NCBI GenBank assembly: GCA_949358305.1
Contig: OX442314.1
Span: 50,600,581-50,664,580, forward strand
Direction of reading: 5' to 3'
DNA length: 64,000 nt
Source of the DNA: Strigamia acuminata
Taxonomy: Eukaryota; Arthropoda; Chilopoda; Geophilomorpha; Linotaeniidae
Positions 22,906 to 34,240 of the stretch are shown one piece after another. The notes beneath the pieces are model-generated. The model searched no databases, was not told the DNA's origin, and saw nothing but the letters and a program-made list of their open reading frames with translations. How positions within the stretch are numbered: position 1 is the stretch's first letter; each line of letters starts with the position of its first letter. The position numbers and the translations under genes were made by a program.

Positions 22906-24860
22906 TAACGCTTCTCCGCTCCACGTAAAACTCTGCTTGCATAAGCTACAGGTCTGGGTACAGAAATGTTTTTCTGTTTCCTTTCGTCGAATATATCGAC
23001 ATCTTGGCAAAGGACAGCTCCTAAGCCTTCATGAGAAGCGTCAGTCATGACGACAAATGGCAAAGTCATGTCTGGTTTATGGAGACAATTGTCACCACAC
23101 AGTAGCTCTTTAATTCTATTAAAAGCTTCTGTCTGCTCATCTCCCCACTCAAATGGAGTCTTTTCATTCATCATACGTGTGTATGGTGCGGCAATAGTTC
23201 CGTGGTTTGGAACAAACTTCCTGAAGAAGTTAGTCATGCCGTGAAAGCGCTGAATGTCTTTAGCACACGTGGGGGTGGGAAACTTCATGATCGCCGATAT
23301 TTTATCGGGATCACCGAAGAGACCTTCGGGTTTAATCCAGTGGCCCAAGAACTTTAGTTCTGTACGTCCAAAACGAGATTTCGCTTTATTTATTGTCATG
23401 TTGGCTTGGTTAAGCCTTTCCAAAACATCTCGAACGTGTTTGAGATGATCATCCCAATTATCTGAATACACAATCACGTCATCCAAATAAACTAACGCGT
23501 AGTCTTGCAAAGCCGAGCCTAAAATGCCTTCCATCAGACGCTGGAAAGTACAAGGCGCATTGCAGAGGCCAAACGGCATTCGCACAAACTGGTATGGACC
23601 ATTTGGCGTGTAAAATGCCGTCTTTGGACGATCTTCTTTACACATCTCGACTTGGTAGTAACCTTTGACAAGGTCAATGGACGTGAAATACTTAGCAGGA
23701 CCAGTATTATGCAATAAAAGGTCAATGCTCGGCATCTGTATTACCTCGACTTCGGTGATGGCATTCAGCCACCGGTAGTCAATACACATCCTATACGAGC
23801 CGTCAGGCTTTGCAACGATGACTGGATGACTTATAAATGGCCCTTTGGCCTTTTCAATAAGTCCATCCTGTTCAAGTTCTGCAGCTAGTTTGGTCATAAT
23901 GGCTCTCTTAGCCGGGTTATACATTCTATACTGCATTTTGGGCAATGAATGCCCTTCTTTAAACTTGATTCGATGTTGGGTCACGTTAGTGCACCCAACT
24001 TGATCACGAAATACATTCGGTATTGAGTTAACTACTTCACGAAGTGCTAGTCGTTGTTCTGGAGTGCAGTCGCTCTCCTCAACTAATTTCTCATCCCATG
24101 GTAACACGGGAGTGTCTGTCAGCTCAATTGAGTCAACTGCAGTCGTTAGACTTTCTAAATACTCGAAGGTAATTCGATTCAACGGGGCAAGGGCCAAATT
24201 GGCTTCTTCCGACTCATATGGGGCGGACCAATTGGGTTTATCTGCACAAGAGAACTCTTGTAGATGTGGATGCGGACTAATTTTCTGTCTGCGCATGAAA
24301 TTGTGACCAAGTATCAAGCCACAAACTCGTTTTGCCAAAACGATGAAATTCATTGGTGTAAATTCATCAGCCCATTGCACGCACAAAGTTATTTGTCCGA
24401 CAGGCTTGTGTGCTACGCCTACAGCGTTAACCAACATGTTTCTGGGAGCTTCTTGTAGGAATTCTGGCAGAGCCTGAGTTTCAGACAAAAGCTGTTCCCC
24501 AATGTAACATTGAGATGCTCCTGTATCCATGAGCGCGTTGTAGGTGAGCCCACCAATTGTGATCTTCATTCGAGGATCATCTTTATTATTACCTAAAGTA
24601 ATATTGTGCAAGTTATTGCCGCCTATGACTCTGTTGAGTCGGCGGAGTCTACAGAATTTCTTCGTGTAGCACTTGTGAGGAAATAATGTCAGATTTTTTA
24701 ATTGTTCTGTCATTTCTTGCAAGTTCTCATCTACTCCGCCACTATGACTAGTGGCTACTTCAAGACAAGTTGTGTCTATATCCATAAATAAAATCTCCGA
24801 TGTAGCATTAGCTACTTCTGGGGGATGGAATAAACCTTCGTCCCCCGGATCTAGTTTTTT
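22906..24860 (-). pseudogene. Element B pol, 5' half: protease, reverse transcriptase, start of RNase H
   Basis: Frame minus-one to gag, entered at the AAAAAAC slip site (24860-24854). The aspartic protease motif is ALMDTGASQ. The reverse transcriptase has SIDLVKGYYQ, RMPFGLCNAP and YLDDVIVY, with all three catalytic Asp present, followed by the RNase H start TDASHEGLGAVL. The frame is intact up to RGAEKRY, where the 18.7-kb insertion interrupts it; the frame then reads about 40 insert residues before a stop at 22788. The remainder of pol is at 1959-4214. The family is Ty3/gypsy, judged from the domain order PR-RT-RH-IN and the YLDD motif. Confidence 0.92.
24820..24860 (-). promoter_or_regulatory. 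Minus-one ribosomal frameshift signal of element B
   Basis: The heptamer A AAA AAC at 24860-24854 directly precedes the gag stop TAG (24853-24851). Downstream, GGGGGA pairs with TCCCCC (24846-24841 with 24825-24820), enclosing a 15-base loop. Reading minus-one from the heptamer leaves a frame that is open into pol. The same heptamer and position are found in element C. Confidence 0.85.
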
Positions 24861-27157
24861 GAACTAGTAACACTTGAATCTGTCGATTCGGGCTTGATCA
24901 AAGTTTTGACCATTTCCGCCAACGAGTTGGTCAGCGAAGTTTGTAACTTAGTTTCAAAAGTATTTAATTTCGCGTCAAGTTTAGCATCTAGTGTTGCATC
25001 CAACACTTCTTGAGTTATCCACCTATTATTAGGTCGCTTAGAAGTTGGATCCACAGTTGGGGAATCCGGAGTACCACGTTTTTGTAACTCTTCAGAGTTG
25101 AAATTTGTACGTGGTTTTGGATTTGTACATTCCCGACGCATATGTCTGGGCTGCTTACAGTTGTAACAGACTAATTGACCACGTCTGGTCTGATCTACTA
25201 CTCCGTTTATTAAATAAACAGCTTCACATTCCTCGGGTAACTCCTCATCACAAAAATTAAGTTGTTCTTGTGAATCCAAGGTTAGTGATTTAGCATTTGT
25301 CTTCGGTTGAGGACGAGTATCAGTTTTCCGAGGTGGAAAAACAACTGGATTGGAATTATTTTCCTTTACTCCATTAGCTGTACGACTGTACAAGCTTTTG
25401 CTTTTTGTAATAGCGTTATAAATCTCTGTGAGAGGTAAATCAGCTAGGCCTTGCATATGCAAAAGCAAATCGTTAGCAGGAGTTACACTCCCGATAAAAA
25501 GACTTCCAGCCCTTTTCGCGTCGAGGGTGTCTTGTAATATCCATAACTGGTAATATTTGTGCATAAAGTCGTAAAGACTTTCTGTTTCAAGTTGTCTCAA
25601 CTTGGTCAGTTGGTTCGTCCGCTCTTGTCGAGTGGCCACAAACCTCTCTTTGAACGCTTGTTCAAATATACCCCAAGATGTGAAATCTCCTCTCCTTTCA
25701 TGGAACCAACCATGCGCTTGCTCGGTTAGATAACCAGCAACGCCTTTAACAAGCATGTCATCGAGTGACATGTTTCGCAGGAAAGCGACATTTTTTACGA
25801 TAGTGAGAAAGCGTTCGCTTTCATCTGCCTTTCCAGAGAATACAGGAATATCTGGGGGCTTCAAACTGTTAGTTTGAGGGACAATGGCGGAACTTTTTCC
25901 AGCCTGCATTAATTTATGCATGGTTGTGGCAATTGACACGAGGTCATCAGCCGTCATTCCAAAGCTGCTTGGAGGACGTGAATGGTCATTCGACGATCCA
26001 CCAGTGTTTGATTGACTCGAGTTATTTTGACTTGAGCCACCATTGTTGGGGTTGAAATTATTCGACCCTCCTTGATTTGGTCTACTGTGGTTACCAAAAT
26101 TCGAATGGTTATTCGAATTACCTTGGTTCCCATAATTCGAATGATTATTAGAATTACCCCGATTGTCAAAATTCGGACGGTTGTTCGAACTTCCTGGGCC
26201 ACCAAAATTCGGACGATTGTTCGAATTGCTTGGTGTACCGTGATTCAGATAATTATTGGAATCTCCTTGCGTTTCAGGATTAGAAGGATTATTTAAATCA
26301 TTCATATCAATTGGGTTATTCGAGTTCGGAGGAACTGGGTGACCCCTTTGCATGTTAGGTGCTGGACTAGAATTGTTTGCAAATCTAGAATTTGGGTCAA
26401 AACGGCGGTTTGGACCTCTTGTCGCACCTGAATTTGGGTTCAAATTTCCAGCGAGATTCGGACAACTATTTGATCCGTTTGGAAAACTTGGATTAGGGTT
26501 GGCCATATTAGGCGGACCCAAATTCGCTCTGTTGAACGCATTTTCAAAGTTTCCGGGATTAGTAAATCCCCTTTGTTGGTTGCGAGCGAAATTATTCGCT
26601 CGTAATCGTTGTTGGAAAGCACGATTAAAATCTCCTGGTGTCAAATTCGACTGATCTTGACGAGGAGGTTGTGCATTTTTATTTCTATATCTAGAAATAG
26701 GCGTCGAAGGAGTGGGACTAAAATTATTTAATCTTTGGCTGGCTGGGGAATTAGGATGCTCTGACGTAGCACGTTGCGCGTGCACAAAATCTAACACTTC
26801 GGTCAAAGATCTAAACTGGTTTGGGTTCAAACCGTGATCCTGACAAAATAATAGACCGCCTCGGCCTAAATGAGAACCTTCAGGAATGCATGCCTCTTCT
26901 CCAGGCGGAGTGGGTTCACGTGGAATCCTATTTTCACCAGATGGTCCGGCTGTTTCATTTGAAACGCCATTGTGGACCGCGTGGTTTCCCACTTCTTCCA
27001 TTCCAGTAGGAAGAGGTACAAACCCGGATAGATTCATTCCACCGGTCAAACAAGTTCTTTCCTTACCGCGGGTGTTCATGTGATGCTGGTTACCAGTCAT
27101 AACTAAACTTAAACTAAGAAAATTTCCTAAGTCTGAGAGATAACGATGAAGTTGCAA
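24851..27157 (-). CDS. gag: Element B Gag polyprotein
   Basis: 768 residues, uninterrupted. The N-terminal third is disordered and rich in Asn, Ser, Gly and Pro, with imperfect N-S-N-N-x-P-N-F repeats (about 215-385). The capsid-like centre follows (GKADESERFLTIVK ... WGIFEQAFKERF ... LRQLETESLYDFM). A CCHC zinc knuckle, CYNCKQPRHMRREC, has Arg in place of the usual Gly. The C-terminal helix ends SSKN at the slip site. It binds the element RNA and builds the particle. Gag itself is intact although the element's pol is split and its integrase is damaged. Confidence 0.9.
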   Translation of the reverse strand: MQLHRYLSDLGNFLSLSLVMTGNQHHMNTRGKERTCLTGGMNLSGFVPLPTGMEEVGNHAVHNGVSNETAGPSGENRIPREPTPPGEEACIPEGSHLGRGGLLFCQDHGLNPNQFRSLTEVLDFVHAQRATSEHPNSPASQRLNNFSPTPSTPISRYRNKNAQPPRQDQSNLTPGDFNRAFQQRLRANNFARNQQRGFTNPGNFENAFNRANLGPPNMANPNPSFPNGSNSCPNLAGNLNPNSGATRGPNRRFDPNSRFANNSSPAPNMQRGHPVPPNSNNPIDMNDLNNPSNPETQGDSNNYLNHGTPSNSNNRPNFGGPGSSNNRPNFDNRGNSNNHSNYGNQGNSNNHSNFGNHSRPNQGGSNNFNPNNGGSSQNNSSQSNTGGSSNDHSRPPSSFGMTADDLVSIATTMHKLMQAGKSSAIVPQTNSLKPPDIPVFSGKADESERFLTIVKNVAFLRNMSLDDMLVKGVAGYLTEQAHGWFHERRGDFTSWGIFEQAFKERFVATRQERTNQLTKLRQLETESLYDFMHKYYQLWILQDTLDAKRAGSLFIGSVTPANDLLLHMQGLADLPLTEIYNAITKSKSLYSRTANGVKENNSNPVVFPPRKTDTRPQPKTNAKSLTLDSQEQLNFCDEELPEECEAVYLINGVVDQTRRGQLVCYNCKQPRHMRRECTNPKPRTNFNSEELQKRGTPDSPTVDPTSKRPNNRWITQEVLDATLDAKLDAKLNTFETKLQTSLTNSLAEMVKTLIKPESTDSSVTSSKN

Positions 27158-28200
27158 ACTTTCAGGAGGGTCGCAAACGAAGCAGTGGTCACACTATTCG
27201 AAAGGAAGTATGGGTACTTCAAGACACCTCTCTGATTGGTCAAGTATCAACGCTAATCTCGCGAGAGTCCAATCTCATCCGAGATTGGTGGAAATCACTA
27301 AGTTCGTGGAACATTAATCTTGTCAGATTTCAGTGTTATGACGTAGTCCCAAACAATATGGATACTTTTCAAAGTACTCTAAAATATTATCAAATTTATT
27401 TAATAAAAATGACCATTCCATGAGAGTTTTAAAGTATTAAAACCTACAATTTTAATAAAGCGCGTCGAATCGTTTGAATCGACGGTTTCTCTGCACAACC
27501 TGGTTGCTAGGCAACACAACAGCGAGAATTTCTTTCGCTAAATTTGAATGGTATTCCATTCTTAAAATTCGATTCCAAGGTCTTGAAATCATGATTTTTT
27601 AACCGACATTTTAATGTAGGTCAAGTCTGTAAAATAAGGTAAATTATTTTGAAATAAAATATAAATTTTAATTCCTTCGAAAATGTCAATTTTCTGTCTA
27701 ATTTATTTGGGCAAATAAATTTAGGTTTAACTTGAAGTCTCAAGCAAAATACATGTGAATAAATATTCTAAGAATAAAACAACTGTTAAAAGGATAGAAT
27801 TCTTTAAGAATTCCGTCGAAAGGTCAATTTTTCAAAATTAGGCCCGACCGCGTGGTTTTGTCAGATTGTCGACGACAAAGTGACGCTACCCGGGCGGGAC
27901 CAACTTTAACAAGTTCGGGCAAGATTCTCATTCTCGGGGTTGGGCCTTTAGGCCTGACCACGCGGTAGAAATTATTAGTTTTGTTAAAACACATAATTTC
28001 CACGACGGAAAATCGGAATAAAGTGAATTACACTTATTTTCTTGCGAGAAGTCCTAAAACAGAATAAAATATATTAGACACAAATATAAATTTCGCTCGA
28101 AATTTATTTTACACACAAAAAAAATCACCATAAACGTTACACTACTCGAATTCATCATAGACATGCAAAACTTCAAATTTATTTAAAATTTGGCAGCCTA
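27158..28200 (-). other. Element B untranslated leader
   Basis: About 1 kb between the primer site and the gag ATG, AT-rich and without long open frames. Packaging signals would be expected here but cannot be recognised by eye. Confidence 0.6.
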
Positions 28201-28217
28201 TCTCGGTAGAACCTCCA
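28201..28217 (-). promoter_or_regulatory. Primer binding site for tRNA-Gln (element B)
   Basis: The plus strand reads TCTCGGTAGAACCTCCA, which matches the 3' end of animal tRNA-Gln with about one mismatch. It lies two bases inside the LTR. Confidence 0.8.
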
Positions 28218-28219
28218 CT

Positions 28220-29965
28220 TGTGACGATTCTACTTTTGGGCTAATTTATTAGTCCTTTTGAGATAGATAATTCGGTTTATACAAGACGTTGCTAAGTTTA
28301 GCAACAACCTAACCGAGATAAGCTACAGAAGTCTTTATAAACATGATACGTGATCGAATAGAAATAACTTACAGTTTTAGTATGACATAACATATTTATT
28401 ACTAAATATTAATGATAACAAAGATGGGTTCTTGACGCGTGTAAACGGGCGGCATCAACTGGTTGAGGATCCGGGCGAAGCCAGAGGGATACGGCTGACT
28501 TGCGGCATCCTCACAAATATCGCTACGGAGACGTATTTGGTCCGCAGCTCGAGTATCTAATAATGCGAAGAGTCCTTCGCATAAGTAGGAATATTCAGCA
28601 GAATATTCCATGTTCTAATGAATAAAAGTAAAGTAATTAATGGAATACAACAAATGAATTGTTGTATAAATATTAATTGGGCGGGGACCGTCACGACAAT
28701 TGAGAGAACGTCGCGGGAGTTGTTGAGACTCCATCCGCCAGCATGCCTTACGACGACAAGATCTCGTGATCAGGCGCCGAGTATTTAATTGTGTGCTTTA
28801 ACTCGCTATCGGTGGTACCAACCACCAGGTAAACATTTCTATGGACTTACCGGGTTTAAAAGATATTGCCAATACAGGATTACCAATGCCCGAGTAATTT
28901 GTTTAACACGATATATTTTATATATCGTTCACGGGTTACTAACCCGGAGGGTACGATGGGGCGGGGACCGTCACGACGGTCGAGAGAACCATCGCGGGAG
29001 GATTTGACTCCTCCATCCGCCAGCATGCCTTACGATGGCGGGATCCATTGATCGAGCACCGGGTAAAGTATTATTTGGCCACTGCCGTTGGATTACCATT
29101 ATCCAGGTAGTTATTTATCGCAACATCTTGAAGATATTACTCACGGGCTACCAACCCGGCGTGTCACCTGTGCATTAGGCCTTTACCGACTTTTAACGAG
29201 CGGAAGGACCAATCGTAGAAAGACGGGAACCTGCGAGGGCTGTTTACAACAGCCATCCTGCAGCGGACTGAGGCCAGTTAGCTGAGGGACCTACTTTCAT
29301 TTAGCAAGGTCGTACTGTATACGACCGTTATATTAAGCCACCGTACGAAATCCTACTGTCCCGTAGAACAGCTGGCTAACGTTACGGGGCCATTTCATGC
29401 GAATACATGTCTATTACCGGAGTTAGCCTTCCCGAAATAGCCCTACAACAACAATAACAAAATAGTAATGAATACTAACTGTGGAGAGCTGGGGTGGCCT
29501 GATGTGTCGATAGAGAATAATGAAATCAAACGATAACAATTCAACTACAGACAATATACGTGTTCAGTTATCAAGCCAGGGGGATGAGAGGTGAGAAACT
29601 GGAGCTTATATAGTTCTGTAGAACTACTAGATTGGCGACAGCCAATCAGCATACGAATCGGCGGATTCGTGGGTCACTAGTCCGGACCTAAAATACGACT
29701 ATGTCCAGATGGGCCCAGTTGGGGGCAGGAAGGGTCCAATTGATTCCCTTCGACAGGTAAGTAACGTGGATATTGATTCGAGAGAATCAACATTGTCAAG
29801 TAAATAATACTTAATTTATATCGAATAAAATAGTTATATTTTATTCACCGTGTCTAACTAATTATTTATCACACTTTTTAGTTTTATCGAGTTTGAATTA
29901 CGCGCGTTTGGTAAACAGCGCCATCTATTGTGAACATTGATAAATACGGATTTGTAATCATCACA
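28220..29965 (-). repeat. 5' LTR of element B (1746 bp)
   Basis: It begins TGTGACGATTC and ends AATCATCACA in plus orientation, giving the TG...CA ends of an LTR with short inverted termini. The primer site abuts the left end. An internal tandem duplication of about 280 bp has GGCGGGGACCGTCACGAC at about 28680 and again at 28960. The motif GCGCCATCTATTG lies at 29918-29930 near the end. The matching 3' LTR is not in the window. Confidence 0.82.
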
Positions 29966-30240
29966 AGTTTTATAATAGTGGGATTAGTGGATGTAATAAG
30001 TTTTTTTAGTGGAAAAATAAGTTTGGTTTAAATAAATACTTTTAGTGGAAAAAATAGTTTTTTTTTGCTTAGTTAAATTAGTGGGACAAATAATTACCGA
30101 TAGTGGAAAAACCAGTCAGTGTCAGATTTAGTTTTTTTTTAGTGGAAATCCAAGTCACTTTAGTGGGATTTTAATTTATACCAATAATGTTTTTATGGTG
30201 CTACTTGAAGATTCATTCATTTCCATACTTCAAAACTCTA
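29966..30240. other. AT-rich stretch with AGTGGAAAA words; no gene
   Basis: Loose repeats of TTTTAGTGGAAAAA(T) occupy this flank of the LTR. No feature beyond that is seen. Confidence 0.4.
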
Positions 30241-31039
30241 TGGTGCGTCCAAAAAGTCTGTGGAATGACTAAAAATTTGATAAAAATTAACTTCTAACAT
30301 TTTGATTTAATTTTCCTTTTAGGATTATTAAATACAACACTCAAGTAATGTCTGATTAAACTTTCAGACTGATTCAATAAAATTTATTCAAAATATCAAA
30401 AATAAATGAAAAAACAGATGTCCGAAAAGTCAGTGGAATTTATGTTTATTCTTTCCTACGGTAGTGAGTGTGAGAGAATGTGCGCACTAAAAGAAAAGAC
30501 GGAAGCGTTATTGCTAATGTTGTTGAGCGTATTGTTAATTGTATTTATCGGGGATTGAGTTGCGTAGTAACACACTGAATGTATCGTAATGGTGGTGAGA
30601 GAAAGCAGGCGTTATTAAAAACTTTTATACTTGTTAAACCATCAAACCCGACCATTTATTCCTATTCCTCACAGTGAGGTTATATTTAGAGTCAATAATA
30701 GAGTATTTTTATGTTCTTATACCTTTATTACAATGCTTTTTTGCATTTTGAAACATTTGGTAATTGTTTCATCAACAATGCCAAACAAAAAAGAATTCAC
30801 TGCTGATGAAGTAATAAAAATATAGAAAATGAAAGCTGGAAGACTTACTACTCATGGAATTGCTAAGCTAATTGATAAATGTAACTGGAATATTATCAAT
30901 AAAAAGAAAACTAGCAACGTAACCTCAATCAGGAAGACCAATAGTAACTACAAATCGAGCCGATTGCAAAGTTCTACACATGGCAACACTCTGTACACAC
31001 TCAGTTCAAAAAATCTGGGATGTCTTTGAAAGAACCTGA
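30241..31039 (+). mobile_element. Tc1-like transposon remnant with IR/DR left end
   Basis: It starts after a TA at 30239-30240. Two direct repeats, GTCCAAAAAGTCTGTGGAAT at 30247 and GTCCGAAAAGTCAGTGGAAT at 30420, lie 173 bp apart, as in the IR/DR ends of some Tc1 elements. A broken transposase start follows. The right end and most of the catalytic domain are missing. Confidence 0.65.
30778..31039 (+). pseudogene. Broken Tc1-like transposase, N-terminal part
   Basis: The N-terminus reads MPNKKEFTADEVIKI, then an in-frame TAG, then KMKAGRLTTHGIAKLI, resembling the helix-turn-helix that opens Tc1 transposases. A frame change near 30930 is needed to reach SGRPIVTTNRAD, the GRPR-like hook plus second DNA-binding region, which ends at a stop at 31039. 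No DDE region is present. It is a dead fragment. Confidence 0.65.
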
Positions 31040-32031
31040 ATGTTGTTACAAATAAAATTTGACAGCCGTGACTGAACATTATTCCTTGTCCTCAAAATAA
31101 GGGAGACTGAAGGGAGTCGTCGAGGATGATTTTCTCTTCCCTAGAACACACGATTGGTCGAAAAACTACCTTGGTACACAAGAGATTAAGGTCCGAAGCC
31201 CTCCCTGCCAAGAAGAGGGCTAATAGAGTAGTGATATAACAATGGAAAAAGTTGGTAGAAGGCTTAATCTTGATTTAAGGAAGAGCAAAACTGAGCCTAC
31301 GTGCCAAATGAAGAGTATTTGGGGCTTGGTCAAGACCTGGGGTACAAAATTCTGACTGAACGGGTGGACTCACCAATTGTGTCGTAAGCACTGCTGTTCT
31401 CAGATTTCCTCCCACTCGTCTGGTGTAACACCCAATTCATTATCCGAATTTTGTCCCACAGGTATTGCCAGTGAAACATGTGCAGCTAGGTTGCGTGTTG
31501 TGCGTCAGAGTTGCACAGGGGGCCAGAACAGAAGGCCAGCTAAGTAGCTAGGCCGGTGGAGAAACGTGGAGTTAAACCACGAGTCGAAGTGGGAAATTTT
31601 CTGCAGGAGATCGAATGCAATCAGCGATGTGTCGTCGCGGCTGGATCTAATTTTCTTGTCGGCTTCTACACACACGGTACCATCGGCTCTGGAGCAGCGG
31701 CGGTCTTCGAACGTCGTCGCTGGCACAAGCGACTAAGAACAGCATTCCTGTCGCTCTGTTATTGGCCCAGAAATTCGGTTGTTGTCGGCACACTGCAGGC
31801 ATGTGCACGGTCAAAAACAAAAAAATAGATATTTCCATATTGAAATTATGACGATTTACCAGGTGGTCACGTAACTTTTGGCTAGTCTTTCCAGTGAAAT
31901 GACATTGATTTTTCTTGCATTTAAAATTGCTGATGTTTTGCCTGAAAAATCCAGGTTTTTTTATTCTGTGCTGTGATAAATATTTAGTACTCCATACTTT
32001 TGAAGATTTTCTGGCAAATTGTACATAATAT
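31040..32031. other. Intergenic sequence, no recognised feature
   Basis: No gene or repeat is recognised. Two overlapping open frames of 73-90 residues at 31505-31828 on opposite strands have no family likeness and no splice or promoter support. Confidence 0.4.
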
Positions 32032-32515
32032 TGTGACGATTCTACCTTTGGCTGAAATAATATTAGCCTTAAAGATAAACTTAACTTACGCGAGATAAGC
32101 TAAACGGTGCGCTAAGTGAATATACAACGGAATAATACGAACTTAGGATATTATGGACCATGATTATGTTTATTACAAAGTAAAACTCGGTTCTGGGAAT
32201 GTGTAAACGGGCGGCATAGTCTGGTTGGATGTCCGGGCGAGCCGTGGGATAGGGCTGGCTTCGCGATATCAGCACAATCAACGTTACGTAACAGTCCAAT
32301 TGGTTCTCTTCGACAGGTAAGTACAAATATTCTATATTGCTTCATTAGAATCAATATACTGTCAAATAATACTTTACTTAACTCAATAAATAACTTATAT
32401 TTATTCGTACATCTTATCCTATTATAATTTCTGTTATTGGTTTTAAACTGCGCGCGTTCAACTAAACAGCGCCATCTAGCGTGAACTTTCGTGTTACACG
32501 GTTTTACAAGCGTCA
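32032..32515 (-). repeat. Solo LTR of the element B family, internally deleted
   Basis: It starts TGTGACGATTCTACC like the element B LTR and shares GTGTAAACGGGCGGCAT, GGTCCAATTGRTTC-like words, CTTCGACAGGTAAGTA and CAGCGCCATCTA near the end. Its length is about 480 bp against 1746, so it lacks about 1.2 kb from the middle. AATAT occurs on both flanks and may be the target duplication. Confidence 0.75.
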
Positions 32516-33511
32516 GAATATGATATTAGTTGCCACAGCTGAGGAATTTTCTCAGAAACAAATACTTTTGCCGATAATCAATCTAAATTGACACAAATAT
32601 TTGTAGAAACTAAAACAAATTAACAAATGAATATGCTTTGATAAAAATATAGTACAGTATAAATTTAATATAGTTACTTTGTGCTCATCATTATTTCTTT
32701 GCAAGCCATTAATAGGTAAACGTGAGTTTAAAATGTCAAACAAATGGTTTATGTGTGATATAAACTTCTCTAACTCTTTACAAATAAGATCTGTTTTAAA
32801 TCCCATTTTGTCAACAACTTGGAGATAAATAAGTTTACGTTCACGTTGGTACACTGTTTAAACCAACATTAAACCCGATATCACATGATTGTACGCATTT
32901 TTATACGATTTTACATGACTTTTCGAAATTTAACAGTAAAAAATCCAATTCTTTTATTTCTAGAAATGGGAACCAGGACGAATCACTAATCTTCAAATCC
33001 TTTCCACCAAAGATCACCGAATAGAACTGGAATTCACCTTACCAGGAGATAACATGTAGTACATCGGCTCTTGTAAATTACTTGAATAAAACTCCACAAC
33101 AAATTAATTAATTTTTATTATTTTTATTTTCTCAGCTGCACTAATTGAAATTGGATACGGTATATAATTATATAGTTTCTTTTTATCAATATTTCATTTG
33201 GTCGGTGACTTTTATTTTTTAAAAGTCAGTGGTCGTAAATATGGTGCTTCTAGGATGATATTAATAATTATAATAATTGTTTACAAAAGTTTGGAAGTTT
33301 TGTTTTTAAAAAAAAATAAAAATATTTTTCACTGCCTTGTATAGAATTGTTTTTCTATGACGTTTCGAATTAAAGAAATATTTAAAAAATACCATACACA
33401 GATTTCTCATTTCTTCAAAGTATTTTCACATGTATTACCGATTAAATCTTGTCTAAATCTGTGCAGAATTGAATGATAAATCTAGAATAAGTCACAACAT
33501 ATCTTTTAAAA
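32516..33511. other. AT-rich intergenic sequence, no gene seen
   Basis: No feature is supported. A 100-residue minus-strand frame at 32552-32854 has the composition expected of random AT-rich DNA. Confidence 0.4.
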
Positions 33512-34240
33512 TCAAATTTGGTCATTTGTGCGCGGCCGACGCAGGTCCATACGACATGTGGGACAGGTAAAGTGTTGTTGCAACCAAGTATCGATACAAT
33601 TACAATGGAAAACATGGTGACAGGGGAGTTTCTTGATCGTCTGGCCGCGCTTCTGCGGTTCAAAGCAAACAGTGCAGTCATCCGAACTGACAACCTCCAG
33701 CTCGATCGGCGTTAATTCCACCAAAAGCGGACGCTCTTCGGATTGTAATTGTAGTTGTTGTAGTTGTAGTTGTTGTTCTTGCAGTCGTAGTTGTTGTACT
33801 TGTAGTTGTGTCCGTAGTTGTAGTTGTTCTTCTTGTAGTCGTAGTTGTTGTTCTTGTAGTTGTCGTTGTTGTTCTTGTAGTTGTAGTTTTCGTTCTTGTA
33901 GTTGTAGTTTTCGTTCTTGTAGTTGTGTCCGTAGTTGTCGTTGTCGTTGCAGTTCTCGTTGTTCTTGTAGTAGTTGTTCTTGTAGTTGTGTCCGTAGTTG
34001 TCGTTGTAGTTCTCGTTGTTGTTGTTGTAGTAGTTCTCGTTGTCTTTGTATTTCTCGTTGTAGTTGTCTTCGTAGTTGTCGTTGTAGTTGTTGTTCTCGT
34101 TGTTGTCGTTGTAGTTCTCGTTGTAGTTCTCGTTGTAGTTGTCGTTGTAGTCGTCGTTCTAGTCGTCGTTGTCGTTGACGTACACGATCTATTGCTTGTT
34201 CGATATCGCTAAGGACGAGTCTTCCTTCCGTGCTTGCCAT
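33512..34240 (-). CDS. RING-H2 finger protein with long Gln/Arg/Leu coiled coil
   Basis: 242 residues in one uninterrupted exon. Residues 1-18 (MASTEGRLVLSDIEQAID) lead into a coiled coil (about 19-170) of repeated LQRQLQRE, LQEQ and RQLRTQLQ blocks. The RING-H2 finger spans about 189-230 (CTVC ... LPCHHVFHCNCIDTW ... CPTC) with all eight zinc ligands (C-C-C-H-H-C-C-C). Such proteins are usually E3 ubiquitin ligases; the coiled coil could drive self-association. The gene is intronless, and a TATA-like CATATAATTAAAG lies upstream on the same strand (about 34306-34294). The coiled-coil part is a trinucleotide-rich stretch (GTTGTAGTT on the plus strand), so its length probably varies. The other strand is open by composition only. 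Confidence 0.75.
   Translation of the reverse strand: MASTEGRLVLSDIEQAIDRVRQRQRRLERRLQRQLQRELQRELQRQQREQQLQRQLRRQLQREIQRQRELLQQQQRELQRQLRTQLQEQLLQEQRELQRQRQLRTQLQERKLQLQERKLQLQEQQRQLQEQQLRLQEEQLQLRTQLQVQQLRLQEQQLQLQQLQLQSEERPLLVELTPIELEVVSSDDCTVCFEPQKRGQTIKKLPCHHVFHCNCIDTWLQQHFTCPTCRMDLRRPRTNDQI

Noticed and set aside
33633-34212. Cys/Ser- and Val-rich plus-strand frames opposite the RING gene
   Set aside because: They are antisense readings of the Gln/Arg codon repeat; the RING motif fixes the minus strand as coding.
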